Shown: positions 11,199-24,300 of the stretch, in pieces
Numbering within the stretch: position 1 is the stretch's first letter
Layout of the letters: each line of letters begins with the position of its first letter
From: Ifrita kowaldi
Lineage: Eukaryota > Chordata > Aves > Passeriformes > Cinclosomatidae
Assembly (NCBI GenBank): GCA_013398055.1
Contig: VZRS01004053.1
Location: forward strand, 334,315 to 398,314
Length of the DNA: 64,000 nt
Direction: 5' to 3'
The notes under the pieces: generated by a model
The model's database searches: none
Seen by the model: the letters and a program-made list of their open reading frames with translations, nothing else
Told to the model about the DNA's origin: nothing
Translations under genes and position numbers: made by a program

Positions 11199-13944
11199 GA
11201 AATTTACTATCACCAACTTTTTCGTGATTGTGATGTGGAGATTTAATACTTATGGAAAAGCTTTACAAGAATCGGCAGTAAGTGAGGAACAGAAGTCATA
11301 AAAATTCACCACTATTAATACAACAAATTAGCTAAAGACCTTAGTATGGACTTCAAAAATCAGTTGACAAAACTTGTTAGCAATGTTTTAGCACAGGGCT
11401 TTACCTGGCTTTACAGTTCTTTACTATGTCCTAGGATAATGTGTGTAATTTCAGACAGGTTGAAATTCTCTGGTAAATGCTTACTTCAAGATGAGTTTAG
11501 CAAAGTTAAACTCATTTCTCTCTCATTCTGAAGCATAAACAAAGCAGGGCTGGGTAGGAGAGGAGCAGTATTGTCTTGTTGGGGTTAAAAACAGAAACAA
11601 AGGTCCCACTGGTACCTTGGGTCTGAGTTATCATAGGTTACAGTCTTAGTTTTCACTCCTTCCCTGCAGCAAGGCCCATGTCTGACCATCCACTTGTCAC
11701 AGGTTTGTGCTTTGGTGGATTAGGGTTTCAAAGGGACAAGAAGGAAGGGAAGTCTCTCTCACAATATTTGGCCACATTATGTCTGACTCCCCTTCATTTC
11801 CAAATTGAATTCTTTCCTTTCAAGGCCAAAACAAGTGAGGGGAAAAAAACAACCTTCTTATGGAATGGAATTCTTATGGCTTATGGAATTAATTTCTTTG
11901 TTTCAGGAAGGTCGCAACCTGTACACAGTAGTTTAGTAAGAATATATTTGAGATGGTCTGATTTGCCTTGATAAATTCTGCTAGACACTCATAGCTAAAT
12001 TTCTTTTTTTCTCCCCCTTCTCCTCTTAGTTTTCCAGCCTAATCACAACCACTAGAGCCCATTTTTTCCCCCCCATAAACAGCTATTTTGCTATGAGCTT
12101 ACAGCCTTTTATGGCAGTGTCACTTTTGTACTCCAGTCCCTCCATGGGATATAATTCTCACTTGTAGGAATATCTGGGGCTGAGAGCATGCAAAACACAG
12201 AGGCAGAGAAGCCAGTCTGAGTGTAATGGGGCTCAAGCACCTCCATCTCAGAAAGAAACTGTGATCTTACATGTCATGAAGATCTGTCAACAGCATAAAT
12301 TCCAAAATGAAAAAATGAGAGACACCCAGTGAAACAATCTGCTCCTTGAAGCCCGACGTGAACAAAGAGTTTAAGAGCCTTTCAGCACAGGCAGTGACAG
12401 CAGAAGCCATGTATTCAACTGAGCAAGGTCCTCAAGCTGAGACAGGCTGTGAAACACCAAGGTTTCATGAGGCCTCATCTTCCTGAGGCACACGAAGATA
12501 TCATACATCTACTGTTCTGTAGCTTACCACTTCAGTAGTTGTCCTTGTGCCCAAGAAAAAACGTGCTAAAAACCCCACAAATCTCTTATGATTATAGCTG
12601 AAAATTATCTAGACACTGATATACCCATATATATATATAAAAATATATAGATGGGCATGTTTAAACAATCCTTGAAGTCTTCTCCCATGAGTCTAGCAAG
12701 CAGTATGCTAAGGTATTTCATGCACATAGAAAAGTCCATGTGTAGGCATCCTTTCAGTATAACCATCTATGTGAAAAACCAAATCCCATTCAGGTACATC
12801 TTATTACTAGACTGTAAAGATGACATGACAACAAAACAGAGGATTTCAGATTTATTTTTCAAGCAATCTTGTGTATAAGATACAATTATCTTTCCAGTAA
12901 TATGCAAAGAGAACTGAGAAGTATAATCTTCATAAAAAAAGATAAGCAATAAATTCATTTAAGTCTAAACATAGAAAACAAAATGCAGCATTGCACTGGG
13001 AAATAGAAATATATTCTGATATAAAGTGTTTCAAAAATAGTAGCAGTGTTTCTTGAAGAAAACACTGCAGTGCTCATTCTTTAGTGCTCCAAAAATATTA
13101 GATACTTTTTTAAAAATTCATTTTCATCTCATACTGCATTTCCAAAGCAGAAAAGCAAGTATGGTGCATGCATATATACAGAGGCACAACTCTGTGGTTG
13201 TGTATTTTTGGGCTAAGGAAGGGAACAGAGAATTCTCAAGTAAAATCCTGGTCTCACAAAACACTGTACTGGAAGGAACCAGCAGAGACAAGTATCACTT
13301 TAAACCTTAGTTGTAGGCCATTAATCTACGTGGAAAAGGAGGAGGCAGCAGAGAGCAGAACACTCATTGCAGGCTCCATCCTTACCCCAGCTGCATATAC
13401 CAGCCAGACAACAGACCAACAGCCTGTAAGGTCAGTGGGAAGCAAAACAACTTTGTGGAGACAGGATTTTGTGTGATATATGCATGGCACTGTAACAGAA
13501 TCCAAATTTGACATTACATTACAAAAGCATTGGTTCAGTATAAAAAGTCCTTCTCCTTCACAGTAACGCTCTGCCCTTCACTCTCCCTTCTCCCTTTGGC
13601 TCCTTTCACCTAACTCTGTTGCAGTTGCTACTTCATTGCATGTGCACAAAGAAAATCTAAATTCTGAGTAGCAAAACTTGGAGATCAGAACTTGAATTAT
13701 TGTTATGGCTGCTTTTCCTACCATGCAAACCAACACCTGGAATTCCACCCTCTCGGAAGTGTGATTACAGCACTGGTTCTCAGGAAAGAAAAGGCTGTGC
13801 TTTTATCAGCAAAGTGCATTTGTGAGCAAAGCTGAAAGCAGCTTCCTGCATCAGTATTCAGCTTTAGAAAAGGGAAGCTCTAGGCAGCTGCACAGGTACC
13901 AGTACAAATACAACCTGCCCACAGCATTACACTTCACAGACTGG

Positions 13945-15259
13945 TGAAGTCTAAGCCATGCTTTAATTGAAAGGTAGTGTAGAAATCCCTAAGCAAAAAC
14001 CAGAGAAGCAGCCCTGAAATGAAAGGAGGCAGCTGGTGATATGTTACAGAGAAGCTGCACTTGGGCTAAAGTTCAGTTCTGGACTGATGTGGCTAAACTG
14101 CAGCTGGAGCAGGGCTGACACATCTGTCAGGACAGCACTCAGCAGCAAATGAGCTGTTACACTGGCAAACTCCATCAGTCTAAAGTGGCACTGTACTGAG
14201 TGGTAGGCATAGGTTCTCAAGTGAACGCTTCAAAACCTTGATAGCAGGACAGAAGCTAACTCAAAAAGTGGCAATTTAAACCTCTAAACCTAGTGCATTT
14301 CAAAGCTGCATATACTACACAATGTATTCCCTTTGTAACAGTACTTAACCTGGACAAGGCATGCAGTGTAAGTGGGAAGAGTAAACATGTCATTTGGAGC
14401 ATCTTCTAAGCACGTTAACTGTGTTGTGTTTCAGATTGCCCTTCCTAACTGCAGAGCTCAATGCTAATGTGCTCTCTCCACAGCACAAGGAAACACGTAA
14501 CAGCAGGTATTTCAATATATTGCAACCAGCTTCCACTCTGTAATAAGAAAGGGTGTGGGGGGAAGCTTGCTTTAAGCTTCCTCCCTCCTCCAATTAATTT
14601 AAATTTACATTCATTATAAAGTGATTAAAAAATATTAAGAACTAGGTTTCAAATGTTTAAGAACTGAATGTTTTCAAGATTTAACAGGATCTTATTTGCT
14701 AGTAGTGCAGAATTTCTAAACTGTTTTTTGCATATTGTTATTGTGAAAACACTCGTTTATATTGCTAAAGTGAAAGGGACAACCAGACTTAAAATTTAAG
14801 TATCATTTTCATCTCAATTTTTCTGAAAAATTATTTTTACCACATGAACAATCAAACTTCATCAATGGAGTTCATTACCCAGACTTTTCCACCACAACAT
14901 AATCCACTAATAGATTTTTTTTCAGCTTAAATTTGTCGCAACAATAACCCTATACACTTAGAAGATAAACTCTAATCACAAAAAAAAAGCCCTTCTGAGA
15001 TATTTTAGAAAAAAATATAAGGAAAGATCTGAATGAAGCTGAAACATGTACATGAAAGATTAACAATTTAAAGAGGAAAACATCACAATTTGTGAGTATC
15101 TACAGTTTCTACATCAAAGCTGGGTGGCAGGTTTTATGGAAGGCGACATTTGCGTATGAAATGGCAGACACTGCCTTTAGCTGGTCCAAACTGAGATTCT
15201 AAAAGGGGAGGTGAGGGAACCAAAAATAGCCAAAACTTGATTAAATCCACTGCTTTCAG
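13945..15259 (-). other. AASS: AASS 3' UTR (end approximate)
   Basis: Sequence downstream of the AASS stop on the minus strand. The nearest clear signal is minus-strand ATTAAA (plus 13962-13967), followed by a GT-rich stretch of the transcript. A minus-strand AATAAA at plus 12851-12856 would give a longer form. The extent is inferred only from these signals. Confidence 0.35.
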
Positions 15260-15378
15260 TTACTGTTTGATAACGCTGCGAGTACTGTACAGAATGCCTT
15301 CTGCCCGAACACGTTCAAGTATTGGCCCGTAAACATTCTTTGTCAGAGGTATGACCATGCCTTTGGCAGTTATTTCAC
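15260..15378 (-). CDS. AASS: AASS coding exon 23 (stop)
   Basis: 119 bp including the stop (plus 15260-15262). It reads EITAKGMVIPLTKNVYGPIL then ERVRAEGILYSTRSVIKQ and TAA. YGPILERxxxEGI matches the C-terminus of animal AASS. Confidence 0.95.
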
Positions 15379-18300
15379 CTGAAATAAAGGTATTAAAAAA
15401 ACAGTGTTAGTGCTCCACTGGGTTTATTGGAAAGGCTTTGGTAGCTGCACAGTGGGGCTTCTGTGGGCAAGGTGGGAGCTGCTGTGCTGGACACGGCCAG
15501 ATCCAGGCGCAGGGAGCCACTGAGTCCCTCAGCCATGGGTGGGGCACCTCAGGGAATATTTATTTAAGAAAGGGCAAGGCGCTGAACAGCAGTGAGGAAA
15601 GAAGTTGTGAGGCACAGCCCTGCAACACCAATGTCAGAGAAGGGGAGGGTGGAGGTGCGTCAGGCACTGGAGCAGAGATTTCCCTGCAGCCCGTGGTGGA
15701 GATCCAGCTGGAAGAGAGGAAAAGCATGAGGAAAGAGGAGCAGAAAGAAGCTGTTACGGACTGATCACAGGCTCCTGTTGCCCAGCCCCCTGCGCTGCTC
15801 AGGAAAGAGGGAAGAGGCTGAGAAGTGAACAGAGAGTGAATTTGAACCTGGGAAAGCGGAGCAGGGAGAAGGATGTTGGTTTAGTTTATCTCTTTTTTTG
15901 CATTATTCAAACCTACTTTAACTGGAAATAAAGTAAATTAATTTTTCTTTTAAGCTGAGCCTGTTTTGCCTATTACAGTAACTGGTAAGCGATCTCAAAT
16001 TAGGAGCTTTTACATCTTGTTTTCTCCCCCTGTTGAGGAGGAGTGACAGAATAGCTGAGTGGACATCTGGCAACCAGCCAAGGGGAAGCCAGAACAAATG
16101 CAAAGATCAATACGCAAATTATATAAATTTTCATTTTAAAAAATTTTTGCATATATTTACACATGCAGATTTAAAAATCCTGGCATATGTTCTCACGCAG
16201 CATCAGTACTGTATCAAAGAATATGGAAAACAAGTTTGAAACAGTGATATACACAGCTTGAACTTAATTCATAGAACTGCAGTTTGGTGAAAAGTATCTA
16301 AACCTCAAAAGTGTGAGTTACTGGTTTTTTTTAAAAAAAAACAACAACAAAAAAACCCCCAAAGTTTTGCTCATTTCACTTAGCCAGGAGAAGGAAGTTC
16401 TAAAGATTAAGAGCAAGGAAGGGGAAATCAGACTATTTTTTTCAACAATGATGACTAGGAGGAGTTTGACTGTTTATATAATAACAACATGATCAGGTAA
16501 TATGCCCCAAGCCTTAAATTGCATCAATCCAGAAAGTAGCAGTGGAAGTCACTAATTTATTCAGCACAGGTATATGTTCACTGTGGCATAATCAATTATA
16601 ATTTATCATCCTAAGGGTTTCCTCTACACTAGTGTAACATTTAATATTAAATGACTTAAAAATCTTTGTGGATTAAGCAGTAAATTAGGAGTTGTCACTG
16701 AACATATGAACACCCAAACATGCAGATTAAAAATTCCTGTAAAGAAGACAGGAAGAGTGTGACAAATTTTTAAAAATATACATAAAAATATACTTCAGAA
16801 ACACTACATATTTACTTTCTAGAGGCAGGAAGATACAGAGGACTGAAACACAGTTACTGAAGTTGGAATAGCCACTTACCATCTAGAACCATTTTAGCAG
16901 CAATAGCCGCAGGGTATCCTACTGTTTTAGCCATTGCAGAATATCCTTTGTTATCCCCATAGACAACCAGATCAATAAATTTGTCTTCCAAATGACCAGA
17001 AGGATGCCTGAGACCTATTTCACTTCTCATAACAATCATATCTCTCTCTCCAGTGCCTAAGAGAAAAGCACACAAACTATTATTCATTACTCATATTTCA
17101 GCCACATCAAGACAAGGTTCCTGAGGAGCCAGGCACTACATATTCACAGCGTGGGTATCAGGGAAGTGACTGAAGGCACAGACTATTAAGGAGCACAGAA
17201 TACTAGGATCAAACTAAAAGTGTAATAGGGAAAGAAAAGGATAAACTGGGGAAGTAGGGAACATCACAATACATTAAAACATGTATCATGAAGGTTTATT
17301 AATGAAGGTGAGCAAACTAATCCAATTAAGGCTTATAAAATATATTGCCTTGTTCCATTCAAACCCATGAAAAAGAACACATACCAAAGGGCAGCTTCAT
17401 CTCCATGTGCTTTGCAAGAGCCCCTACAATGGAATCTGCTGCTGGAACCGGTTCGTCTCCCAATAAACCTAGCCTGGCAGAAGAAATGAGAAAGTCTTAT
17501 ATCATTGCCTATCAACAGTTTCATCATAGTTTTTTAACTTCCACTTGTTCAGCACACCAGTTTAACAGTCTCAACATGAACCAAAATGGCTAGAATTGCA
17601 AACATTTCTCTTTTTTTTTAACTTTAAAAATCATTGCAACATTTTACCATTCCACTGCTTCCAGCTGACTTTTGTCCTTTTCCAGTTTGCTAAATACAGC
17701 TTCTTTAAGAACATGGTGTTCAGCAGGTGACTTAATTCCAACCAGTCTGCACATGAGCTCTTTCTGTGTTGAAACAAAAAAGGTTCATGAAGGCTTGACA
17801 TCTGTTCCCACTCCATCTCAATCAAGGTTTTGAGAACCAACTGCTCCACTAAGATCAGTTAAAATTCAGGACTATCTGAGAAAACACGTTATGTGTACAC
17901 AGAAAGTGAGAAAGTTTGAGAATTTTAATCACAGCAGGTGAAAATAGGGCTCATCTTTTCCTAAAAGACTTTGTACCCCACCCCTCAGCTGCTTCCCCCT
18001 ACATTTTAGTCTTACCCCTTCCTCTGGCAGCAAAGAAAGAACATAGAAACCTGCATAAACAAAGAACACTAGGAGAATGTTAGGATGAAAGAGAAGCCAC
18101 TTGGAGACTGACAGAGTCAAAAACTTCAGAGATAGGATATCTTTCAGTTGGTCTAGAAATGGAGAATGTCCCTTTCAAAAGGAAGGAAACAGACTGATGA
18201 GATGAACAAGACTCTGGCAATCCTGGGAATATTACCAAAGAACTTTCTCATTATATTTGTGTATATGTGAAGGCCATTTTGTGCTACCTAGATGCCAATT

Positions 18301-21300
18301 ATTTCTTGCTTCATTCACAGCAAGGTGGATAATAAAGAGAACTATGAGCAAGATAAGAAACAAGCAAGAACTGCAGAGTCTATTTGGAGCTCAGGTTAGC
18401 CCATATCTTCTACTTTCCTGGAAGAGTAGATAAAGGGAAAATACCAAGATGTAAAAACATCGCAAAAAAATGTTTGCTGTGAGAATAATAAATTTATAGC
18501 TATTTCTACAGATTACATAACATGGTATACTTATCACTGAGACCTGAAGAACTGGAAATTCTAGCCATATTTACAAAGAAAACTTGAAAATATCAACCCT
18601 AAAATTGAAAGTAGACAAAAATAATTTCAAAATTAAAAAAAAAGTAATTCCCATATGGCTGCCCAAAAACTCCTGGAGTTTGCTCATCTTCCCAATACTA
18701 TGTTAGTCAGAGACAAGTAAGACTGTGCCCTCTTCACCTTCTGCTTTCTCGGTTCTGAGAACACTCAAGACATTCTTAACTGGAAATAATGACATCATCA
18801 GAAAAATACTGTATTGTTCTCAGACCATCACACAGTACAAGCCTGGTGGTTTTCTCCAGATTAATGCTTAAAAAAGCACAAATATGAAGACAGATCTGAA
18901 TTTTGCTCATTGAGTAATAGTTATTGTCTCTTTCGTTCCTTTTGTGTTTGCAAAAGGGAAGAAAATTTTCTCAGAAGACAGAGAAACAGATCTGACAAGT
19001 AATAAGTCATTTGTCAATCCAGCTCTCTTCACCCCATACTGAAATATGAAATTCCCTGATTGTCCACAGAGACAACCAAAATGTCGATTGTCAAATGTAA
19101 CATCAGTCATGCCTTGGCTGAGATAACGATGAAGTGAGGCACCCAAAATCAAGACAGAAAAGTAACATAACAAAGACCAAAAAAAGGCCTGTACAAAATT
19201 TTAATAGAAAAAAAAGATTTTAATATACTCCTTTAAGCACAATTTCTTACTTCTTGATGCCCTAAAAAAATACTTTTACACTGAAGATCATGAGCCAGTA
19301 GCAGTATGGACACTGCAAACTCCGAGTACTGAGGACTAGACTAACAAAAAACATAAGACAATTCATAAAAACATGGCCATGGCTTTGTCTGGCTGAGTCC
19401 TGAAAGTGTCCAATGACAAACACTCCAGAATCTATCAGGGAACGTGTTCCAGCACCTTATTACAATCCTGCTGAAGAAAATCTTCCTAATTTCCAAGGGA
19501 AAAAAAAAAAATCAAATATCAGGATGCAATACAAGATTCCCATTGGTAAGTACAGCCAAGTCTAGCAATAAGAAAACCATCAATAAAACAGAGGAAAGAA
19601 GGCAGAGTGATCAGAGTAACTCACCCAGGTTAGAGGTGGTGTAGTTGAGCTTAGTAAAGGATAAGGATCTGGGTTAATTAATCCTAGTTTTACAAAGCCT
19701 CCCATAGTTCTGGAGTATCCCTGAAATAAAAGAATAACACCAACCTGAAACTGAGGTATTTCTCCTTGGTTTGAATGTAGTGATAGACACAACCATGGCA
19801 GCTTTAAGTATTATTCTCTTGGGAAGTCAGCCACAATAACCTGATGCCAGTGAGATGCCACAGAGTGGTGTCTTCCCCAGCCCCTCTCCACCCCTTCCCT
19901 ACTTTTCAATCTTTTTTAATGGCTTATTCTGTTATCAGTACTTCCATGCAAGTACCATTGGTTCCTGAGATCAAAGGGCTCAGCTGGCCAGCAGCAGCTG
20001 ACACCCCAGCTCATCACTACAGGCAGGGTTGTATCAGCCAGCTGGCCCATAAACGAACTTCTGAATACAGACAGCACAAAGCAGAACTCTGCTCACCCAG
20101 TTTCACACCACTGCGGTTGTGTGGACATCACACAGGCTGATTTTAAAGATGAGAATCATGGGTGTTTGATTCTCATCTTCAGGAATATCAGACAGACAAA
20201 CAGCAGTAGAATGGTATTCGAAAGGAACCGCAAAGTTTGCATTAGGCTGCACAACAAAAGAAGTCTCACCTGATTTCTGCTTACTTTGGCTTGTATCCCA
20301 TTAACATTCCCATACAGCTGCTGGATACCTAAGAGTACTTACCTGCAGAGTGACTAGAAACATTGAAAAAGCAGAATGGAGGAAATAAAGCACCACCTGA
20401 AAGAAGACTAATTAAATTAGGAGCCACTTCCACGAGCACTAGGTTATCAGCTCAGATGGCCTTGAAGTGAGAACCTTCTGTGCGATACCTCTTTTTAAAC
20501 TGACTCCATTAGCTATCTAAACTTAATCTCTGAAAGGCACTTTTAGGAGATGTTTGCCTCCTCAGTGAACAGATTGCTTTCTGGTCTGTAGCACAGCAGC
20601 ATGTGCAAAGGGCCAGCACCAACTTCTGCCCTGCTCAGTACTCTGTGCTGGCATGGCAAACCCTTCCCCACAGCCCTGCCAACATCACCCCAGCCCAAAG
20701 TGCTGGCCCTGCTCTGGGGGTTAAGAAAACAGCACTAACCACAGAAGCAGCATTCTTGCAGCACACTGACAGCCCCTTGGCTTGTCACCCTGACCTTTTT
20801 GCAGTTCCTTGTGCTAACACATACAAAACAAGAAAGTTTTACCAGGCACCAAATGGAAGAATAGATATTGTCATATTAAGATTTCATGATGAGATAGAAG
20901 TCTCCCACATGTTTCTACGTTCTGAAAAAGAGATTGTATCTAGACTGACAAAAAGAGAGCTATTACAAATTATAGCCCTTTCCCCCCCATTTTGGCCTTC
21001 CATCTTCTTCCATGCCTTCATCTAAGCAAGCCTCCCTCCCTCCCAGAAATACAGAAAAAATTCTGTTGTATTTCAACAGAGGAATTAAGAAAAAAAGGAC
21101 AAACACTTCCCCACGTTATGGATAAATAACAGTAACTTAAACCCTGACATAAACCTTAACAGACATAATACAACATCCATAAAAGCTTTTTCAAGCCTTC
21201 AATATGGTTTTAGGTTTATTCCTTTTTAATGTATATTGACTGAAAAAGTAAAAGAAAATCTGAAAGAAAAAAATATTTTGTTTTGATTCTGCTTTGTACA

Positions 21301-24300
21301 CCTAACAAATGAAAGGAAAAGAGTTGATCAGTTAGAAGGAAAACATATTTATCTCTTAACATTTTACTTAGCTGACCAAAATTATAAAGCTTCTCAAATT
21401 AAAGATTTCTAGTTACTAAATGAGAAACTTTCACAGATTGATGGAAAATAATAATTTTCTGTAATATTTTTACACTATGTTTTTCATGGCAATATAAGAA
21501 AATTGAAATATTTAATTTTTAAAAATCTTCTATTCATCTGACACCAGGTACAGAGCCAGAATAAAAAGAAGAAACACACACTATGCAAGACAACTGATCA
21601 ACTGTCTAAAACAAAATTATTCTGCCATTTTGCAACAAATATCTGTTAAATACAGCAAGTAAAGCTACATTTAAAAAAAAGTTAGATAAGTGTTTTCTGT
21701 TATCTCTCAGGGATAATGGGGAGCTCATAAATAGCAAGTGCAGAGTTATAAAAGGCTGAGTTTTAAATACACAGTTTTCCTGAATTTTACAACATTCATC
21801 TCTTGAGGAAAACAATAATTACTAATGATAACACCAAGAACTTACTTTGTATCTTAAGGTGCCTCTCAGTAAAGTGCGAGCTGTCTGAATACCATATGGC
21901 TCAGCATATTTTGTGCTGTCTCTGTTAGGAAAACCTTCAAGGTTTAACCCTGGGAAAAAGTCCATTGGAGTAACAGAATCCAGTAACGCTCCTCCAGGTG
22001 GAATATTGATAATCTAAAGTTTGTGAGAGAACAGCAAATATTATTTTGGTACAGTCTTATTCAACTTATTTTAGAACAGAAAAGATAAAGTATGCTCAAA
22101 ACCAGAAAAAACATGTTTGGTCTTCCAAGTGCAGATAAAGACCCAATCTAAATAAAGCAGTTGCCCAAGCCATTTAGTCATATGAAGAGCATGCATTGTG
22201 TCAGCCATTAGTAATCAAAGGGCTAAAACAAGCCATGTTCTTCTCACACACACTGTTAATTCCTGCTGCACTTATATTAAAGTGGCAGGTTCCCATTTCA
22301 CTGACATTAATGTCATTTTGGAGCATGCCCCAAACTCCACCAGTGTGAAGGGAGATTCTGCCCATGAGCTCCCTGTTTTTTTGTCAAATAATTTATTACC
22401 TTGTTTAGGTTTTGTTTGGGTTTTTATATATGAGAAAGAAGGAAAATACAAATAGAATTATAGGTGTTTGTTCATTTTTTTTAAAGATTAAAATAAATCA
22501 AGTGATATCACATAGATATAAAATTACTTAGATATAAAATTACTGCCCCTGTCTATCTTTACTGGAGGCTACAAAGCATAGAGAGAATGTACCACTGAAG
22601 GAAAACAAAAAAATGGGTGGCTAGTTCTATTATCACTCCCAGCCACAGCCTTGAACCCTGCTTCCTTCAAGCAGCTAAAGCCCAGATCTGCTATGCAGCA
22701 TCAATACAAACTCATTTTCTGACTTCTGAGCAAGGGGAAGAGGTTTACTTATAGAAGAAATACTAAAGCAGTGAAGCCTGCAGAAATGCTGAAAGGCAAG
22801 ACATTGTGTGAAAGAATCCTACACAATGGTCAAAGACATAAATATGTAGTGGCAAGGAGGGAAAATTGCAGAATTTACTGACCAGCTCACCTAGTGCTCT
22901 CATAATGAATCATTCATATGCAAGCTCTAATTTTTCCTAGCAATGGGTGAACCAGATCAGAATTAAATCAGAAAGATTTTAACATTTTCCAAGAACCCTT
23001 TTCATCTGAAACTTATATTTTGTTGCTTTTTAAATAATGATCCAATGTACAATCCCTGAATTTCTCCTTTCTTACTTCCATAAGAACAGTAGAGCACCAA
23101 AATGTCACAGTAAAACTTTTTGGAAGATTACATTTCAAAAGATTTCTAAGTTTTGCAGATCAAAGAGTTTTAGGTAAATAGCTAAACTTTACAGTGGTTA
23201 TACAAGGCAGTCTCCTTGACAATTGCAGCAACTACTCTGAGCAAGTGACAGTGGAAATAGTCCTGGAAAGCAGAAATGTGATACTGGCTTGCAATAGCTT
23301 TGCACAAATCAATTACAACATTTCCATAAAACAGAAGCAGTGACATTTGTGAGGTTAAGTCTGACAATTTGTGCACAAACAGCAAAACAGAGCTCGTATA
23401 AAATACACCAAAAAGCATTTCACAAAATCCACTCAGTGGGTTATTGGTATTACACATTGCACCAAAAGAAAAAGGAATCAAGGGTTCTGCTATGCACTGT
23501 GCAAGTACAAAATGAAGCTGTTTGGGTCATGAACACAACTAGATAGAAAAGCACTCTTACCTTTGTTTCACAGGGCCAAAGACAGGGCAATCAAGTGGCA
23601 AAAGCAACACCCAACAGGAATGGAAATTGAACCCAGAAAAATCAACTCCAATCCAGTGCTTTAGCCATTAGAACAAATTCCTTCCTGACAATCAGTTTCC
23701 ACATTGTAAGTAAGAATTAAGCTGGCAGTGATCAGGCGTCATGCTCCAAACATAGGACTAAGTGATTTATGCAGCTGGCTTAGGCAACTGACTGCCACTG
23801 GCTTGAAAGTAAACACAGCATCTTACAAGTCCCAATTCCTTCCTTAGCCAAATACCACCTTTTTGTCTGGTTTTAAATGAAAATGTTCGAGTTACTTCAC
23901 CTCTCCATCTTTTAAATATGTAGCAGGCTGAACTGTATTCAGCAACACTCCTTGTGGACTCCAGCTGAACTTGTATCTCAGAGGATTGTCAGAGTGCTCT
24001 GGAGCTGGTAGGCCACCGCAGAAAGAAGTGTACGATATAACCTGTTAGATTTATCCACAGGAAAGAAACAGTGAAGAGAAGACAGATCAGGATGCATTCA
24101 GATCTACCCTGCAGAATCCCCAACAGTTCTTAAAATTTCTGTTGACATTATCCCCCAAATGGGCCAGATCAGAAGAAACTACAGTGGGGAGGGGAAAACT
24201 GCAGGCACTGCCTGTAAAACAGAAAAAATTAAAAAAAGATACACTGGGGCGAGGCCATCTTAGTTGGTGGTCTCACCAAGTGAATTAGTAGCTGTGAAAC

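Larger units (their letters stand above)
7734..13944. other. Intergenic region between convergent PTPRZ1 and AASS
   Basis: I see no exon-like coding segment here. It holds a CR1 scrap (8797-8863), a perfect hairpin (8408-8438), a 27-base T run (9793-9819), a 26-base A run (11173-11198) and an AT microsatellite near 12629-12650. A minus-strand AATAAA at 12851-12856 is a possible distal AASS polyadenylation signal. The 7990-8150 stretch is GC-richer, with AATAAA near 8126, but I could not assign it to a repeat family. Confidence 0.5.

Noticed and set aside
20603..21025. 140-codon open frame, the longest in the window
   Set aside because: It lies within AASS intron 18, has low-information composition, no family resemblance and no splice context.
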